From Burkholderiaceae bacterium (GTDB lineage: Bacteria; Pseudomonadota; Gammaproteobacteria; Burkholderiales; Burkholderiaceae_B): a stretch of DNA of 64,000 nt. Shown here in pieces: positions 55,657 through 64,000 of this stretch. Numbering within the stretch: the first letter of the stretch is position 1; every line of letters begins with the position of its first letter. A model generated the notes under the pieces. That model ran no database searches. It was not told the DNA's origin and worked only from the letters and a program-made list of their open reading frames with translations. The position numbers and the translations under genes were made by a program. The stretch covers positions 1 through 64,000 of the forward strand of contig SCSG01000049.1 of NCBI GenBank assembly GCA_004322135.1, written 5' to 3'.

Positions 55657-58600
55657 TCAATCCCGGAAAATAGTACGGTAAATCAAGGCGATGCCATTTA
55701 CCGTTCCAACACTCAGATCTGCCGACAGGCCTCTGGCCAGCCGATAGCTTAGCCGACCCACCGTACCTGTGTCGGACAGAGCCTGCTGCACGCTTACCGT
55801 AAACCCCTTGGACAGATTTTTGCTGGCCGTGACGAAACGGCGCTCGATGTCGCTGGTGCCCGTGTCCAGGCCCCGAACCACGGTTTCCACCGGCAGAATG
55901 CTGCCCGTGCTGCCCAGCGTGCCCGACTGCATGGCCACGTCGTCCAGCCCGAACTTGCGATAGAAAGGTTCGCCGTCTGTCAGGAACGAGGTGCCCACCG
56001 AAAACAGCAGCGCCGCATCGCCGCCGGAATCATCCGGTCCGCGCCCCAGCAACAACCACGATAGCTTCTGCACGTCGCTGACGTCGGGATACGACACCAG
56101 ATCGATGCGCGGCCGTTTGGCCGTGCCGGCCACGCGCACGCCAGCCTCGACCGAGAGCCCCGTGCGCAGGGCTTCAATATTCAGCACGGGGTCCGTTGCA
56201 GAGCCCTGGAAGGTGATGGTGCCGCGACGCAACTGCAGATGCTGGCCGTAGATGTCAATGGCACCCCCGCGGGTGCGCAACGCTCCCATGGCGGTCAGAG
56301 CTCCCTCGTGCATACTTAGATGCATGTCACCAACAAGGCCGGAATCCACGCCGTAGCCCGTGATGTAAAACCGCGGCCCCAGATCAATGTCCAGATCCAT
56401 CGACACATTGACCGGCGCGCTTGCCGCAGGGGCTTTCCCGTTGCGCAGTACGACGACGTCGCTATCAAGCGTGGGGACACTGCTGAGCATGTCCAGATCG
56501 ACCCAGCCGGCATCGGCCGTAATTTTGCCTGAAAGCGCCACACCCGACGCAGACGCAGACGCATGCAACTTGCCTGTGACCATAGCATAGCGATCCGATC
56601 GCTGCAGGAGGGGGTAACGATACAAGTCAATATCCACCGCTCCCGTGGAGCTTTCCAGGCTCCACTGGCCCGTCAAAGTCAGGCTGCCGTCGCGTGCATC
56701 GGGATTGCTCGACACCCATTCGGCCGTACGCCACTCTTTCGGCGTCACACGCAGGCGCGCCGGAAAGCGCAGGCTGTCCAGAACGAATCGATCGCCGTCA
56801 AAATGCGCGGATAGCGTGCCATTGAGCAGCCGCACGCCATCGTCAACACGCACAATTCGTATGTTCTCGCCACGCACCGTACCGCTCGTCGTCCACGTGC
56901 CGTCAGGCTTGCTGCGCGCTTTCAGATTGGCCCGGACCGACCCACCCAGGTCCATGGCATCACCCGTGAAAAGGCTCAGCCAGCCAAGATCCTTGATCTC
57001 GGCGTCCACGTCCACCGTTTGCGGGTCTTTACGATCCAAAACAAACCCACCGCCGGGCGTACTGCGCAGCATGGCGCTGGCCGTGACCGTGCCCTGCCCC
57101 ATTTTGGCCGTCACCACGCGTACGTCCGCCGTCAGCCTGCTAAGCGATGCGCCCACCGGTTTGGCATTGATATTCACGTTCAGCGCCTGCAGACCGAGCG
57201 GCACGTCCGGGTTGCCCGGCACGATAAGGTCACCCGACAGCCGCCTGATATGGGCCCGGCCTTCCAGCGCCCCCAGGAACTTCATGTTCCAGTCGACGGC
57301 ATAGTCGATCTGCTGCTGGTCGTTGCGCTTGTCCGATGCCACCACGACACGGCCACGCGCATCCGCGCTCGACTGTGCCAGTCCCAAAGTTTTTTGCACT
57401 TCCCGCAACAGGCGCCGGGACGTGGTCAGGTGATCAATGGCGCCCTGGGTCTCCCATGCACCCGCCCTTCCGCGAGACCCAAGATGACGCACCACTACGG
57501 ATTGATTCAGCGGCAGTTGCACGGCAAGCGTGGTGGCACCCACCTGCCATTGCCACGCAGGCGCCGGCGCCTGCGGCGCATAGGACACGGCAACGGGCGC
57601 CTGCAACTGCATTCCAAGGCCGGCATGGCTCACGCTTAAAGCCAGAACGCGGCCCTTCCATTCGCCAACCCCAGCTCGATCAGCGGCCCAGCCTCCATCC
57701 GCGTCAAGACGAACATCAAATGGCCCCTGCCCGATTCCCTGCGCCTTAGCGGCGCCCGGCGAATACACTGCATTGATCTTTGCATCGTGTTTCGACAACG
57801 TGCCGCCCAGTTGGACCTGGGCGCGCACCGCCCCCTGCAGGCCCGGCCACAAGTCGGCCAGGCGCGCCACGGCAACGTCCAGCGCCAACTGACTGCCTGG
57901 CGCACCCAGCGCACCCTTGCCCGACACGCGGTCACGACCCACATGCATATCGATGTCCAGGCCGGACAGCCGTAACCTCTGCCACACAGGAGGGGGGACC
58001 TGTGGCGCCGCCATCTGCACTGCTGAGGCCTGTGCAGCACCCGCAGCGGCAGGTGCCTGCGCAGGGGTTGCACCATCCTGCACGGCGATATTCGCCCGTA
58101 CGTGACCCGATACCGGCTGCCGGTTCCAGCTTGACCCCGCCGCTACCTGCAAGCCGACCTTGGCCGACAACAGATTCGTATAGTCCTGCAGCCAGGCATC
58201 AAGCTCCAGCTTGCCCGTCAGCATGGCCTGAGGAATAGCGCTCCCCACAAGCCGGCCAAGGTTCAACCTGTCCGCCGACACCCATCCCACAACATGATCG
58301 CGGCCAGAACCCTCGTTGGGCGAGGCATCCACACTCAGGTCCGCCTTCAGGGTCGAACCATCGGCCAAGCGCAACGCAAGGTCCCCGTTGCTTACCGGCA
58401 AGGACTTGCGCGGCAGCAGGTTGGCATTAAAAACCAGGTCCAGGCCCTGTCCACCCCCATCAACCTTAAGGCTCATGGCGTCAAGCGAACCCGAGAGGTT
58501 CACCGCCACATCCGCGGCGCAAGCCCCCGCCGTCGTAGCCGGCGCGGCCGACGGCAGTGCCGGCAGAAAATTATGCACACACAATGGCGAGCTCGCCCGG

Positions 58601-59241
58601 GACGTCTGTACGCGGGCCTGCAGACGGGCCGACAATGGCCACGGGTCGGCCAGTTCCGAAACATCCACGTTTCCTTCGACACTTGCCGTGATGTCCGCAT
58701 GCGCCAGATCAACACCCTGGAGCGCCAGCGAGGCATTCTGCCCGGACAAGCTGAAGGCCGCCTGCAAGTTCCGTACCCCCACGGGAAGGGGTTGGCCATC
58801 TGTAGTTACGGACAGCTCACCCACCGCCACATGATCCAGCGCCACGCGCACGGGCAAGGCCGGCACCGAAAACGGCGCTTGGGACGTCTGACCCGATTGC
58901 GTTACCGTGATGGCCAGCCGCGCCGCCGAAATTTCGCGCACATGCAGCCGCCGCTGTGTCAGCTCGCGCCAATCCACCTTCAGGTTCAAGTCGTCAAGTT
59001 CAATCGCGACCTCGGGCAACTTGACCGACAGGTTCTGCACCCGCAAGCCATTCCAGACCGTACCCTGTATGCCGCGCACTTCACCCTGTACCTGTCGCAC
59101 TGCCGTATGCAGCATCCAACGCGTCCCGGGTTCGGTGCCCACACACCAGACGATGAAGCCGCATACGACAGCCAACGCGAGAACCAGCGCCGGACCCAGC
59201 CACAACAGCACGCTGCGCACACAGCGCCCGGCGCGGTTCAA
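55657..59241 (-). CDS. tamB: Translocation and assembly module subunit TamB
   Basis: A 1194-residue protein with an N-terminal membrane anchor (about residues 12-32, LLWLGPALVLALAVVCGFIV). A very long beta-helical AsmA-like region follows, and then the C-terminal TamB/DUF490 domain (LGRGPDDSGGDAALLFSVG near 1110, ending in IALIYRTIFRD). With TamA it forms an envelope-spanning complex for beta-barrel assembly and phospholipid transport. It starts at TTG 59241, overlapping the tamA stop as TTGA. Confidence 0.93.
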   Translation of the reverse strand: MNRAGRCVRSVLLWLGPALVLALAVVCGFIVWCVGTEPGTRWMLHTAVRQVQGEVRGIQGTVWNGLRVQNLSVKLPEVAIELDDLNLKVDWRELTQRRLHVREISAARLAITVTQSGQTSQAPFSVPALPVRVALDHVAVGELSVTTDGQPLPVGVRNLQAAFSLSGQNASLALQGVDLAHADITASVEGNVDVSELADPWPLSARLQARVQTSRASSPLCVHNFLPALPSAAPATTAGACAADVAVNLSGSLDAMSLKVDGGGQGLDLVFNANLLPRKSLPVSNGDLALRLADGSTLKADLSVDASPNEGSGRDHVVGWVSADRLNLGRLVGSAIPQAMLTGKLELDAWLQDYTNLLSAKVGLQVAAGSSWNRQPVSGHVRANIAVQDGATPAQAPAAAGAAQASAVQMAAPQVPPPVWQRLRLSGLDIDMHVGRDRVSGKGALGAPGSQLALDVAVARLADLWPGLQGAVRAQVQLGGTLSKHDAKINAVYSPGAAKAQGIGQGPFDVRLDADGGWAADRAGVGEWKGRVLALSVSHAGLGMQLQAPVAVSYAPQAPAPAWQWQVGATTLAVQLPLNQSVVVRHLGSRGRAGAWETQGAIDHLTTSRRLLREVQKTLGLAQSSADARGRVVVASDKRNDQQQIDYAVDWNMKFLGALEGRAHIRRLSGDLIVPGNPDVPLGLQALNVNINAKPVGASLSRLTADVRVVTAKMGQGTVTASAMLRSTPGGGFVLDRKDPQTVDVDAEIKDLGWLSLFTGDAMDLGGSVRANLKARSKPDGTWTTSGTVRGENIRIVRVDDGVRLLNGTLSAHFDGDRFVLDSLRFPARLRVTPKEWRTAEWVSSNPDARDGSLTLTGQWSLESSTGAVDIDLYRYPLLQRSDRYAMVTGKLHASASASGVALSGKITADAGWVDLDMLSSVPTLDSDVVVLRNGKAPAASAPVNVSMDLDIDLGPRFYITGYGVDSGLVGDMHLSMHEGALTAMGALRTRGGAIDIYGQHLQLRRGTITFQGSATDPVLNIEALRTGLSVEAGVRVAGTAKRPRIDLVSYPDVSDVQKLSWLLLGRGPDDSGGDAALLFSVGTSFLTDGEPFYRKFGLDDVAMQSGTLGSTGSILPVETVVRGLDTGTSDIERRFVTASKNLSKGFTVSVQQALSDTGTVGRLSYRLARGLSADLSVGTVNGIALIYRTIFRD

Positions 59242-61010
59242 AACGCAATCCCCATGGAAAAGTGGATGCGCAGCTTGTGATCACGCTGTGCCCAGGCCAG
59301 GTCCACTTCCAGCGGACCGGCCGGTGTACGCGCCAGTGCCCCGATGCCATACCCCACGGCCATTTTCATCGCCCCAAACGATTCCGCCGCATCACCTGCA
59401 TCGACAAACACACTCATGCCGAACTGCTGGGTGAAGTAATGCATGTATTCAATGCTCGCTACTGCCAGTGCCGGTGCGCCAATGATCGCGCTGCCGCGAC
59501 TTACGCCTATGCTTTCATAACGATAGCCGCGTATTGTGCGCGCGCCACCGGTGCGGTATCCGAAATCTTCGGGCAGCCGCGACGTCCCGGACCAAACCTT
59601 GCCGACTTCGCCCCGCAAGGTCAGGACATCCCACTCGCCAATTGGCCACCATTGCCGTGCTCGCAAGCCCGACTTGTAGAAGCCCTCGCCACGGTCCAGC
59701 GTTACCCCCGCCCCCAGGCCAAGCTCAATCAAATTACCTTCACGCGGGTTGTACTTGTCATCGACGTCACGCCTTAACCACTGCCACGTCCCCACCAGGG
59801 AAGGCACTTCGTAGGTTTCCGCGCCTTCCACTCTGGTCTTGTCATAAGCCCCTACAAGCCCCCATTTTGTTTCGTACTCGACCCGGCTGCCCGCCTGGGC
59901 CTTGCGTTCCTGGATCCGCTTCCACCCCACACCAGCCCGCCTGGTGTCCACTCCCTCTATATCGGAATGGTCCAGCAACAGCCCGACGCTGTCCTTGTTG
60001 CCGTCCAGATCAGGCGCAAAGTGCACATCAAAAAAAGCACGCTGGCGGTTCTTGTCAGCACCCGCACCGGTTTCTATCCAGACCGGTTTGCCGAACACCA
60101 CATTTTGCCGATACAGGGCCTCGCCCCGCACCCCATTGTCGCTGTCCACGCCAAGCGACGCGGAGAAGCGCCGTGCAGGAGCCTCCGACACGCGCACCTG
60201 CAAGGGCATCTCGACGTCACCATCGGGCATCACGACGCGGTGCGCAGGCGTGCTATCCAACGACACAAACGCGCCGCGAAAAAATGACGTCGACTGCAGC
60301 GCCTGCTGCCAGTCATCAAGCTGATCCTGACTGTAGGGCTGACCGGGCGCATAACGCACATAGCGGTCAATCAGCTCTCGTGGCACGCGCTTCAGGCCAA
60401 TGACCTCAACCTTGCCCAAGCGCACGGGAGGCCCGCTATCTATCGCAACGTGTAAATCGGCCTGGGCCTTGTCAGCATGGATCGTGGCCCGCGACGTCGT
60501 GACACGTGCAAGATAAAAATCCTTGCGGCGCACGTCGTCAATCAAGGCTCCCTTGGCCCGGTTCCACTCTTCGTTGATGAACGGCATGCCCTGCGTCAGC
60601 GGCCACGACTGCTTGAGCAAGTCGGTACGCGCGTGAAAATCCGGCGCTGTGATCCCGCCTGAAAAGTCCAGAGCCACCTTGTCCACGCGTGTGCGTTCAC
60701 CGGACTTGATGACGATGTCCCAGGTTTCACCCAAAGGATCCTCGCCCACATTGAGCACGACCGTGGGCGAAAAATAGCCCTGAGTCTCAAGAGCGGACAA
60801 CGTGGCCTCGCGCGCACGGCGACGCAAGCGTGACAGCTCACCGCCGTCCTGATCTTCGGCAAGACGCGTGATGACATTGACCGACGCAACAATGGCCTGC
60901 AACGCCTGGGGCGAAACGCCGCCAGGATCAATGGTTACTTCGGGAGCGGCCGCATAAACCGCCTGAGCCCACCCAATCGCAAGTGCAAGGCTGCAGACGG
61001 CCGCCTTCAT
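59238..61010 (-). CDS. tamA: Translocation and assembly module subunit TamA (Omp85 family)
   Basis: A 590-residue Omp85 protein with a signal peptide (cleavage near AVYAAAPE), three POTRA domains and a 16-strand barrel. Barrel motifs include GGARTIRGYRYESIG (the RGY region of strand 15) and the C-terminal FSMGIAF ending in phenylalanine. It is nine bases downstream of mrp. It is the outer-membrane partner of TamB. Confidence 0.94.
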   Translation of the reverse strand: MKAAVCSLALAIGWAQAVYAAAPEVTIDPGGVSPQALQAIVASVNVITRLAEDQDGGELSRLRRRAREATLSALETQGYFSPTVVLNVGEDPLGETWDIVIKSGERTRVDKVALDFSGGITAPDFHARTDLLKQSWPLTQGMPFINEEWNRAKGALIDDVRRKDFYLARVTTSRATIHADKAQADLHVAIDSGPPVRLGKVEVIGLKRVPRELIDRYVRYAPGQPYSQDQLDDWQQALQSTSFFRGAFVSLDSTPAHRVVMPDGDVEMPLQVRVSEAPARRFSASLGVDSDNGVRGEALYRQNVVFGKPVWIETGAGADKNRQRAFFDVHFAPDLDGNKDSVGLLLDHSDIEGVDTRRAGVGWKRIQERKAQAGSRVEYETKWGLVGAYDKTRVEGAETYEVPSLVGTWQWLRRDVDDKYNPREGNLIELGLGAGVTLDRGEGFYKSGLRARQWWPIGEWDVLTLRGEVGKVWSGTSRLPEDFGYRTGGARTIRGYRYESIGVSRGSAIIGAPALAVASIEYMHYFTQQFGMSVFVDAGDAAESFGAMKMAVGYGIGALARTPAGPLEVDLAWAQRDHKLRIHFSMGIAF

Positions 61011-61019
61011 CGACCTTGC

Positions 61020-62123
61020 TTATCGACGCGCGACGACAGTTGCCTGGCGCGCGACGACCTTGGGTGCGGGACCGGACGTGTCAGGCGGCAGCTTGGCCAC
61101 CTGGATGGCCATATTCCAGGCAATGTCATGATAAAGACCCGCAATCTTGCTATCGGGCTCGGCGATGACCGTAGGTGTGCCGGAATCGGTTTCCGTACGG
61201 ATATTCATGGCCAGCGGCAACGAGCCCAGCCATGGAACGTTGTATTCGGCGGCCATGTCCCGGCCACCGTTCTCGCCGAAGATGGGCTCGGCATGCCCGC
61301 AGTTGGTACAAATGTGCACGGACATATTTTCGACGATTCCCAACACTGGAACCTCGACTTTTTGAAACATACGTAACCCTTTGCGAGCATCGGCCAGGGC
61401 AAGGTCCTGCGGCGTGGTGACGATAATGGCACCTGCCAACGGCACCTTCTGTGCCAGCGTAAGAGCAATATCGCCGGTACCAGGGGGCATGTCAACAATC
61501 AGGTAATCCAGGTTTTTCCAGTTTGTCTGGCGCAGCAGTTGTTCGAGCGCCTGGCTTACCATTGGGCCGCGCCAAATGGCCGGTGCGTTGTCGTCCAGCA
61601 GATACCCGATGGAATTGGTCTGCAGCCCATGCCCCACCAGCGGCTCCATGGTCTTGCCATCCAGGCTTGGCGGCTTGCCGGACACACCCAGCATAATGGG
61701 CACGCTGGGACCATAGATATCGGCATCAAGCAACCCGACACTGGCACCCTGGGCCTGCAGCGCCAGCGCAACGTTTACGGCGACGGTACTTTTGCCCACC
61801 CCACCCTTGCCTGAGGCCACGGCAACGATGTTGTGGATGGAGGCGTGTGGCCGCAAGCCGCGCTGCACCGCGTGACTCACGATCTTCGACGTAAAATCAA
61901 GCTTTGCAAGCTGCGCACCCTGCCCTGTCACCGCCGTCTCGATATTCTTGCGCAATTGTTCCAGCCCGTTGTGCAAAGGGTAGTCTAGGGCTAAAGTAAG
62001 AGAAAGTGCATTATTATCAAGCTGTAATATGCTATTTTCGGACAAAACCCCTAGCTTCGTGTTTGTGTTCGGGTCAACAACTTCGGCAAGCGTCGTGCGT
62101 AGTTGTTCCAGGCTGGTGCTCAT
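61020..62123 (-). CDS. mrp: Iron-sulfur cluster carrier ATPase Mrp/ApbC
   Basis: A 367-residue P-loop scaffold. The N-terminal DUF59/MIP18 domain (residues 1-90) is followed by a deviant Walker A, VASGKGGVGKST (103-113), and a CTNCG cluster-binding CxxC in the second half. ATG 62123 follows GAGG; the frame continues to 62153 without better support. It is divergent from the small membrane protein gene and metG, a common arrangement in betaproteobacteria. Confidence 0.95.
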   Translation of the reverse strand: MSTSLEQLRTTLAEVVDPNTNTKLGVLSENSILQLDNNALSLTLALDYPLHNGLEQLRKNIETAVTGQGAQLAKLDFTSKIVSHAVQRGLRPHASIHNIVAVASGKGGVGKSTVAVNVALALQAQGASVGLLDADIYGPSVPIMLGVSGKPPSLDGKTMEPLVGHGLQTNSIGYLLDDNAPAIWRGPMVSQALEQLLRQTNWKNLDYLIVDMPPGTGDIALTLAQKVPLAGAIIVTTPQDLALADARKGLRMFQKVEVPVLGIVENMSVHICTNCGHAEPIFGENGGRDMAAEYNVPWLGSLPLAMNIRTETDSGTPTVIAEPDSKIAGLYHDIAWNMAIQVAKLPPDTSGPAPKVVARQATVVARR

Positions 62124-62218
62124 TTTCGTGCCTCGAGTAAATAAGAATTTCATGGTGCAACCTAAAGAATAGCGGATTCAGGGAATTATTTTCGGGCAGG
62201 GGCTGTCTTAACATCAAG

Positions 62219-62467
62219 ATGAATACTTTCACTCAAATACTTCGTGGCGTACTGTTTTTCGTGCTGGCTATCTTCGGCATGATCATGGCGCTCATCTTCA
62301 TGGTTTCCACGGCAATTGCCGTGGCCATACTGTATGGCGTTGCCAGGATCAAGGGGCGACCTTTCGGCGTTCGGGCCTACTGGGACCAGCGCCGCAAGCC
62401 TGTCGCACCTTCGCGCAACTTCAACAAAAAAGACGTCGTTGACGTCGAAATGCGCGAAATCCCGTAA
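62219..62467 (+). CDS. Small membrane protein of unknown function between mrp and metG
   Basis: An 82-residue protein with one or two hydrophobic segments in the first 43 residues (LFFVLAIFGMIMALIFMVST and AIAVAILYG). A basic and then acidic cytoplasmic tail follows. I do not recognise a family. The ATG at 62219 has only a weak upstream site. It is divergent from mrp across 95 bases and precedes metG by 182 bases, so it may have its own promoter. Confidence 0.65.
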   Translation: MNTFTQILRGVLFFVLAIFGMIMALIFMVSTAIAVAILYGVARIKGRPFGVRAYWDQRRKPVAPSRNFNKKDVVDVEMREIP

Positions 62468-62649
62468 CAGCCAACGCCACACCCCTGCACAATGCGGCCC
62501 CGCCAGGGGCCGAGCGGACGGCATAATTCCAAACCGAACGCGATTCATTACAATAGAAAGATACTATTTATGCGCGCTGCGTGGCTGCAAAGCCCTTTTG
62601 GCCGTATGCATAAACCTTGCTGTCCATCCCCCTACCTCACGCCCAATTC

Positions 62650-64000
62650 ATGTCGCGCACGATTTTTGTCACAACCGCCCTGCCCTATGCCAACGGCTCC
62701 TTTCATATTGGCCACATCATGGAATACATCCAGGCCGACATCTGGGTTCGTTGCATGCGCATGGCTGGCCACACCGTGCATTTCGTTGGCGCGGACGATG
62801 CCCATGGCGCGCCCATCATGCTCAAGGCGGAAAGCGAAGGGATCACCCCGCGGGCGCTCGTGGCCCGCTACGCGAGCGAGCGCCCGCGCTACCTTGACGG
62901 CTTCCATATTCAATTCGACCACTGGCATTCCACCGATACGCCCGAAAACACGCAGCTATCGCACGACATCTACAAAAACCTGAAAGCGGCGGGGCTGATT
63001 TCCACGCGCAGCATCGAACAGTTCTACGACCCCGTCAAGGGCATGTTTCTGGCCGACCGTTATATAAAGGGCGAATGCCCCAACTGCCACGCCAAAGACC
63101 AGTACGGCGATGCCTGCGAGGTATGCGGCTCGGTATACGCGCCCACCGATCTCATCAATCCGTACTCCGCGCTTACCAAAGCCACGCCGGTCCTGAAGTC
63201 ATCCGAGCATTTTTTCTTCAACCTCTCTGATCCGCGGTGCGTGGAATTCCTGCAGGCCTGGACTACGGGCAACAACCGCCAGGGCCACAAACGCCTGCAA
63301 AGCGAAGTTCTTGCCAAAACACGCGAATGGCTGGGCGGTGGTGCAAACGGCGGCGAGGCCAACCTGGCCGACTGGGACATATCGCGCGATGCGCCTTACT
63401 TTGGCATCGAAATCCCCGACGCGCCTGGCAAGTATTTTTACGTGTGGCTGGATGCCCCAGTGGGATATCTGGCCTCACTCAAGGCCTATTGCGCCATCAA
63501 GGGGCTGGATTTCGACCAACTTCTGGACCCCGACGGTCAGACTGAACAATTCCACTTCATCGGCAAGGACATTGTTTACTTCCACGCCCTGTTCTGGCCA
63601 GCCATGCTGAAATTTTCAGGCCGCAAAACCCCTGATGGCCTGCACGTGCACGGTTTCATCACCGTCAGCGGCGAAAAAATGTCCAAAAGCCGGGGCACCG
63701 GCATTTCGCCGCTACGCTATCTGGAACTTGGCATGGATCCGGAATGGCTGCGCTACTACATGGCGGCAAAGCTCAACGCCCACGTGGAAGACGTGGATTT
63801 CAACCCGGATGACTTCATCGCGCGCGTCAACAGCGACCTGGTCGGCAAGTACATCAACATTGCCAGCCGCGCCGCCAATTTCATCAGCAAGCATTTCGAC
63901 GGCCAGCTCGGCTACCAGGAAAACACGCAAGTGCTTCTGGGCGAAATCGAACGGGTTGCAAGCAGCGTACGCGCAGACCTCGAAGCACGCGAATACGGCC
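62650..64000 (+). CDS. metG: Methionyl-tRNA synthetase (5' part; runs off the window)
   Basis: About 450 residues are visible; the stop lies beyond 64000. This is a class I synthetase with the HIGH-type motif [17 protein letters not shown] near residue 10-20. A zinc knuckle [19 protein letters not shown] lies near 140-160, and the KMSKS motif [10 protein letters not shown] near residue 340. It charges tRNA-Met. The start ATG at 62650 gives the expected N-terminus [13 protein letters not shown]. It lies downstream of a small membrane protein gene. Confidence 0.95.
   Translation, partial: MSRTIFVTTALPYANGSFHIGHIMEYIQADIWVRCMRMAGHTVHFVGADDAHGAPIMLKAESEGITPRALVARYASERPRYLDGFHIQFDHWHSTDTPENTQLSHDIYKNLKAAGLISTRSIEQFYDPVKGMFLADRYIKGECPNCHAKDQYGDACEVCGSVYAPTDLINPYSALTKATPVLKSSEHFFFNLSDPRCVEFLQAWTTGNNRQGHKRLQSEVLAKTREWLGGGANGGEANLADWDISRDAPYFGIEIPDAPGKYFYVWLDAPVGYLASLKAYCAIKGLDFDQLLDPDGQTEQFHFIGKDIVYFHALFWPAMLKFSGRKTPDGLHVHGFITVSGEKMSKSRGTGISPLRYLELGMDPEWLRYYMAAKLNAHVEDVDFNPDDFIARVNSDLVGKYINIASRAANFISKHFDGQLGYQENTQVLLGEIERVASSVRADLEAREYG

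Noticed and set aside
1-64000. CRISPR arrays, insertion sequences with intact transposase, rRNA genes
   Set aside because: No regularly spaced repeats, no transposase frame and no rRNA sequence were seen; only one tRNA gene was found.

Overview
The window looks like a chromosome segment of a betaproteobacterium in the Burkholderiales, most like the Alcaligenaceae (Bordetella/Achromobacter/Pusillimonas relatives). The evidence is a moderately high GC content, a Bug-type solute receptor with a TctAB transporter, and housekeeping blocks whose order fits that family: pth-rplY-prs-tRNA(Gln)-ispE-lolB-TPR gene-mutM, and mrp-tamA-tamB-dcd-basic amino acid decarboxylase divergent from metG. This placement is an inference from protein content and gene order; no 16S gene is present.

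Region 1 (42-16480) is accessory catabolism. Two consecutive minus-strand modules each combine a thiamine-diphosphate (ThDP) enzyme, an aldehyde dehydrogenase and an importer. Module A (6478 to 42) has a tripartite tricarboxylate transporter (Bug receptor, TctB, TctA). Module B (15285 to 6816) has a nitrate/taurine-type ABC importer plus an amidase. A divergent MarR regulator (15890-16480) sits across a repeat-rich 604-bp intergenic region. The likely logic is uptake of an organic acid or amide, decarboxylation of a 2-oxo acid, then oxidation of the aldehyde. The substrates cannot be read from the sequence.

Region 2 (about 16760-19665) is a decayed mobile-element remnant: a HigB2/HigA2 toxin-antitoxin pair whose toxin is broken by an apparent 2-nt deletion, two unrecognised proteins, and a tyrosine integrase truncated at both ends that abuts the ychF stop codon.

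Region 3 (19666-31719) is housekeeping: ychF, a CPBP-family membrane protease overlapping pth, rplY (Ctc-type), prs, tRNA-Gln(TTG), ispE, lolB, a TPR protein, mutM, a GlcD-like FAD oxidoreductase and a phosphomannomutase/phosphoglucomutase.

Region 4 (31729-43341) is a minus-strand surface-glycan operon: a PNPT initiating sugar-phosphate transferase, WbpO-like UDP-GalNAc dehydrogenase, WbpP-like UDP-GlcNAc 4-epimerase, a MurJ-like flippase, a GT4 glycosyltransferase, an AsnB/WbpS-type amidotransferase, a second GT4, and a tandem fusion of two GT4 enzymes. The set predicts a GalNAc-uronic acid/uronamide glycan, and no Wzy polymerase or Wzz is visible. Upstream (43472-43656) there is a strong sigma70-like promoter and an intrinsic terminator bracketing about 150 nt: a candidate small RNA or 37-codon peptide gene.

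Region 5 (43819-64000) is core metabolism: coq7, an OsmC-family protein, thyA-folA-omega aminotransferase, the glycine cleavage genes gcvT-gcvH-gcvP under a tandem glycine riboswitch, a PLP basic amino acid decarboxylase, dcd, tamB-tamA, mrp, a small membrane protein, and the 5' part of metG, which runs off the window.
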